From Aquimarina sp. TRL1 (GTDB lineage: Bacteria > Bacteroidota > Bacteroidia > Flavobacteriales > Flavobacteriaceae): a stretch of DNA of 64,000 nt. The stretch is from assembly GCF_013365535.1 (NCBI RefSeq), contig NZ_CP053590.1, forward strand, positions 1,354,501-1,418,500, written 5' to 3'. The first letter of the stretch is position 1. Each line of letters begins with the position of its first letter. The position numbers were made by a program, and so were the translations under genes. Under the pieces are notes generated by a model. It was given only the letters and a program-made list of their open reading frames with translations. It was not told the origin of the DNA and ran no database searches. Below are positions 63,186-64,000 of this stretch, piece by piece.

Positions 63186-64000
63186 ATGAAACATACTGTT
63201 TTCTTTTTTGCTTTTCTCTGTATATTCTCCTGTAAGAAAAAAACACCTGAAAAAAGCCCCGTTTTGACCTCCCCGGTTATTGAAACAGCTGAGACCTCTG
63301 ATAGCTTGGCTATAAAAACCCAGGAGGTATTCTCAGAAAAAGATCTGAATTCTCAAAAAGAGAAACTGAGATCTCTGAAAAAACAACAGCTGTTCAACAT
63401 CAAAGATGATAAATTATCATTGCAGAAGATGTTGTTATCCAAAGCATTTTTTAAAGAAACTGATCAATATATTCTAGATTATAAATACCCATATCTACAC
63501 GAAAAAGAGCACCCTTCTTTTAGTATCTTTAATAAACGTATTGAACGAGATTATCTAAATATCTCTAAGGTTGAAAATGAGATATTAGAAAATAAAAACC
63601 GTAGTTGTGATTCCCTATTACCCTCGACATCAAAAGACAAAAGAATATTGGATTATAAGGCGTACTTTTCTAAAAATAACACTATAAGCATACTCGTTTA
63701 TAAGGAAAATTACTATGCAGGAGCTGCTAACTCTTCATATATGTTTGAATGTCTCAACTTTGATACTGACAATGCTGCTTTTATTACTCATGGTGATTTC
63801 TTTAAAAAAGATACTGACAAAGAACTTTTTACTACCATAAATAAGACGATCAAAGAGACTATTTCATCCGGAGAAATGTATTATGATTGCTGGAGTTTAT
63901 CTGAAGGAGATTTCGACCTATACAAAAACAACTTTATTATTGCTGAGGACTCCATCTTATTTTATTTTGATGATTGTGTGATTTGTCCATCGTATACCGG
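63186..64000 (+). CDS. RsiV-like (DUF3298) lipoprotein, partial
   Basis: The gene runs off the window end without a stop. A lipoprotein signal ends in IFSC (about residue 16), then a Lys-rich stretch. The C-terminal visible part contains YYAGAANSSYMFECLNFD and ILFYFDDCVICPSYTG, which match the DUF3298 pattern of RsiV-type proteins. It follows the small TerB-like gene by 27 nt. Only the first 271 residues can be read here. Confidence 0.75.
   Translation, partial: MKHTVFFFAFLCIFSCKKKTPEKSPVLTSPVIETAETSDSLAIKTQEVFSEKDLNSQKEKLRSLKKQQLFNIKDDKLSLQKMLLSKAFFKETDQYILDYKYPYLHEKEHPSFSIFNKRIERDYLNISKVENEILENKNRSCDSLLPSTSKDKRILDYKAYFSKNNTISILVYKENYYAGAANSSYMFECLNFDTDNAAFITHGDFFKKDTDKELFTTINKTIKETISSGEMYYDCWSLSEGDFDLYKNNFIIAEDSILFYFDDCVICPSYT

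Noticed and set aside
1..64000. CRISPR array, prophage, transposase or tRNA genes
   Set aside because: No regularly spaced repeats, no transposase or phage genes and no tRNA-like cloverleaf were seen; a GTTCGAATC match near 31003 lies inside the helicase gene.

Overview
The window is chromosomal DNA from a member of the Bacteroidota, most likely a marine Flavobacteriaceae of the Aquimarina type. The base composition is AT-rich and Shine-Dalgarno sequences are nearly absent. Many promoters carry the Bacteroidota -7 element TAnnTTTG. Other signs are SusC/SusD pairs, ECF sigma/FecR switches, a type IX secretion (T9SS) sorting tail, a fused CcoNO oxidase subunit, and families known mainly from this phylum (HmuY, DUF6607, DUF4302). 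No tRNA, rRNA, CRISPR array, prophage or intact insertion sequence was seen.

Layout. 0-9 kb: acetyl-CoA synthetase, an astacin-type protease, lipoproteins and a LytTR regulator/TPR kinase pair. 9-14 kb: an ECF sigma-FecR-TonB receptor signalling unit. 14-17 kb: a T9SS-secreted trypsin-like protease and an Fn3 lipoprotein. 17-20 kb: two universal stress proteins and an orphan PAS kinase. 20-24 kb: a haem uptake locus (HmuR-like receptor, HmuY-like lipoprotein, divergent DUF6607). 24-30.5 kb: a divergent module with an ECF sigma and a membrane TPR partner on one side, and a subtilisin-like lipoprotein and a TPR-CHAT protease on the other. 30.5-41 kb: a DEAD-box helicase, then ECF-FecR-SusC-SusD-metallohydrolase-DUF4302. 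41-46 kb: chromate transporter, UspA, patatin, persulfide-dioxygenase-like/rhodanese protein. 46-57 kb: UspA, then the cbb3 oxidase assembly and structural cluster ccoI-pdxH-like-ccoS-ccoNO-ccoQ-ccoP-ccoG-fixH-TauE-like. 57-64 kb: Crp-family protein, DinB protein, UspA-hemN operon, a PAS kinase with a REC-CRP response regulator, a small unknown protein and the start of an RsiV-like lipoprotein.

The strongest new signal is a low-oxygen regulon that can be read from the sequence. Six palindromes of the form (A/C)TGAT-N4-ATCA(T/G), one imperfect, lie exactly 23 nt from a -7 box. They serve seven promoters: usp-usp, usp (42.6 kb), the divergent pair usp/ccoI sharing one palindrome, ccoS-ccoNOQP, usp-hemN, and the kinase/REC-CRP operon itself. 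The kinase has a FixL-like PAS domain. The regulator joins a receiver to a CRP/FNR DNA-binding domain whose recognition helix (E..IR) fits the observed half-sites. I infer a compressed FixL-FixJ-FixK circuit controlling high-affinity respiration, anaerobic haem synthesis and stress proteins.

The second system of interest is the ECF/TPR/S8/CHAT module. It has two predicted extracytoplasmic proteases with intact catalytic residues, and a well-folded, possibly three-way-junction RNA element lies between the two protease genes. Matching hairpins at both FecR-TonB receptor junctions and a candidate small RNA are also reported.
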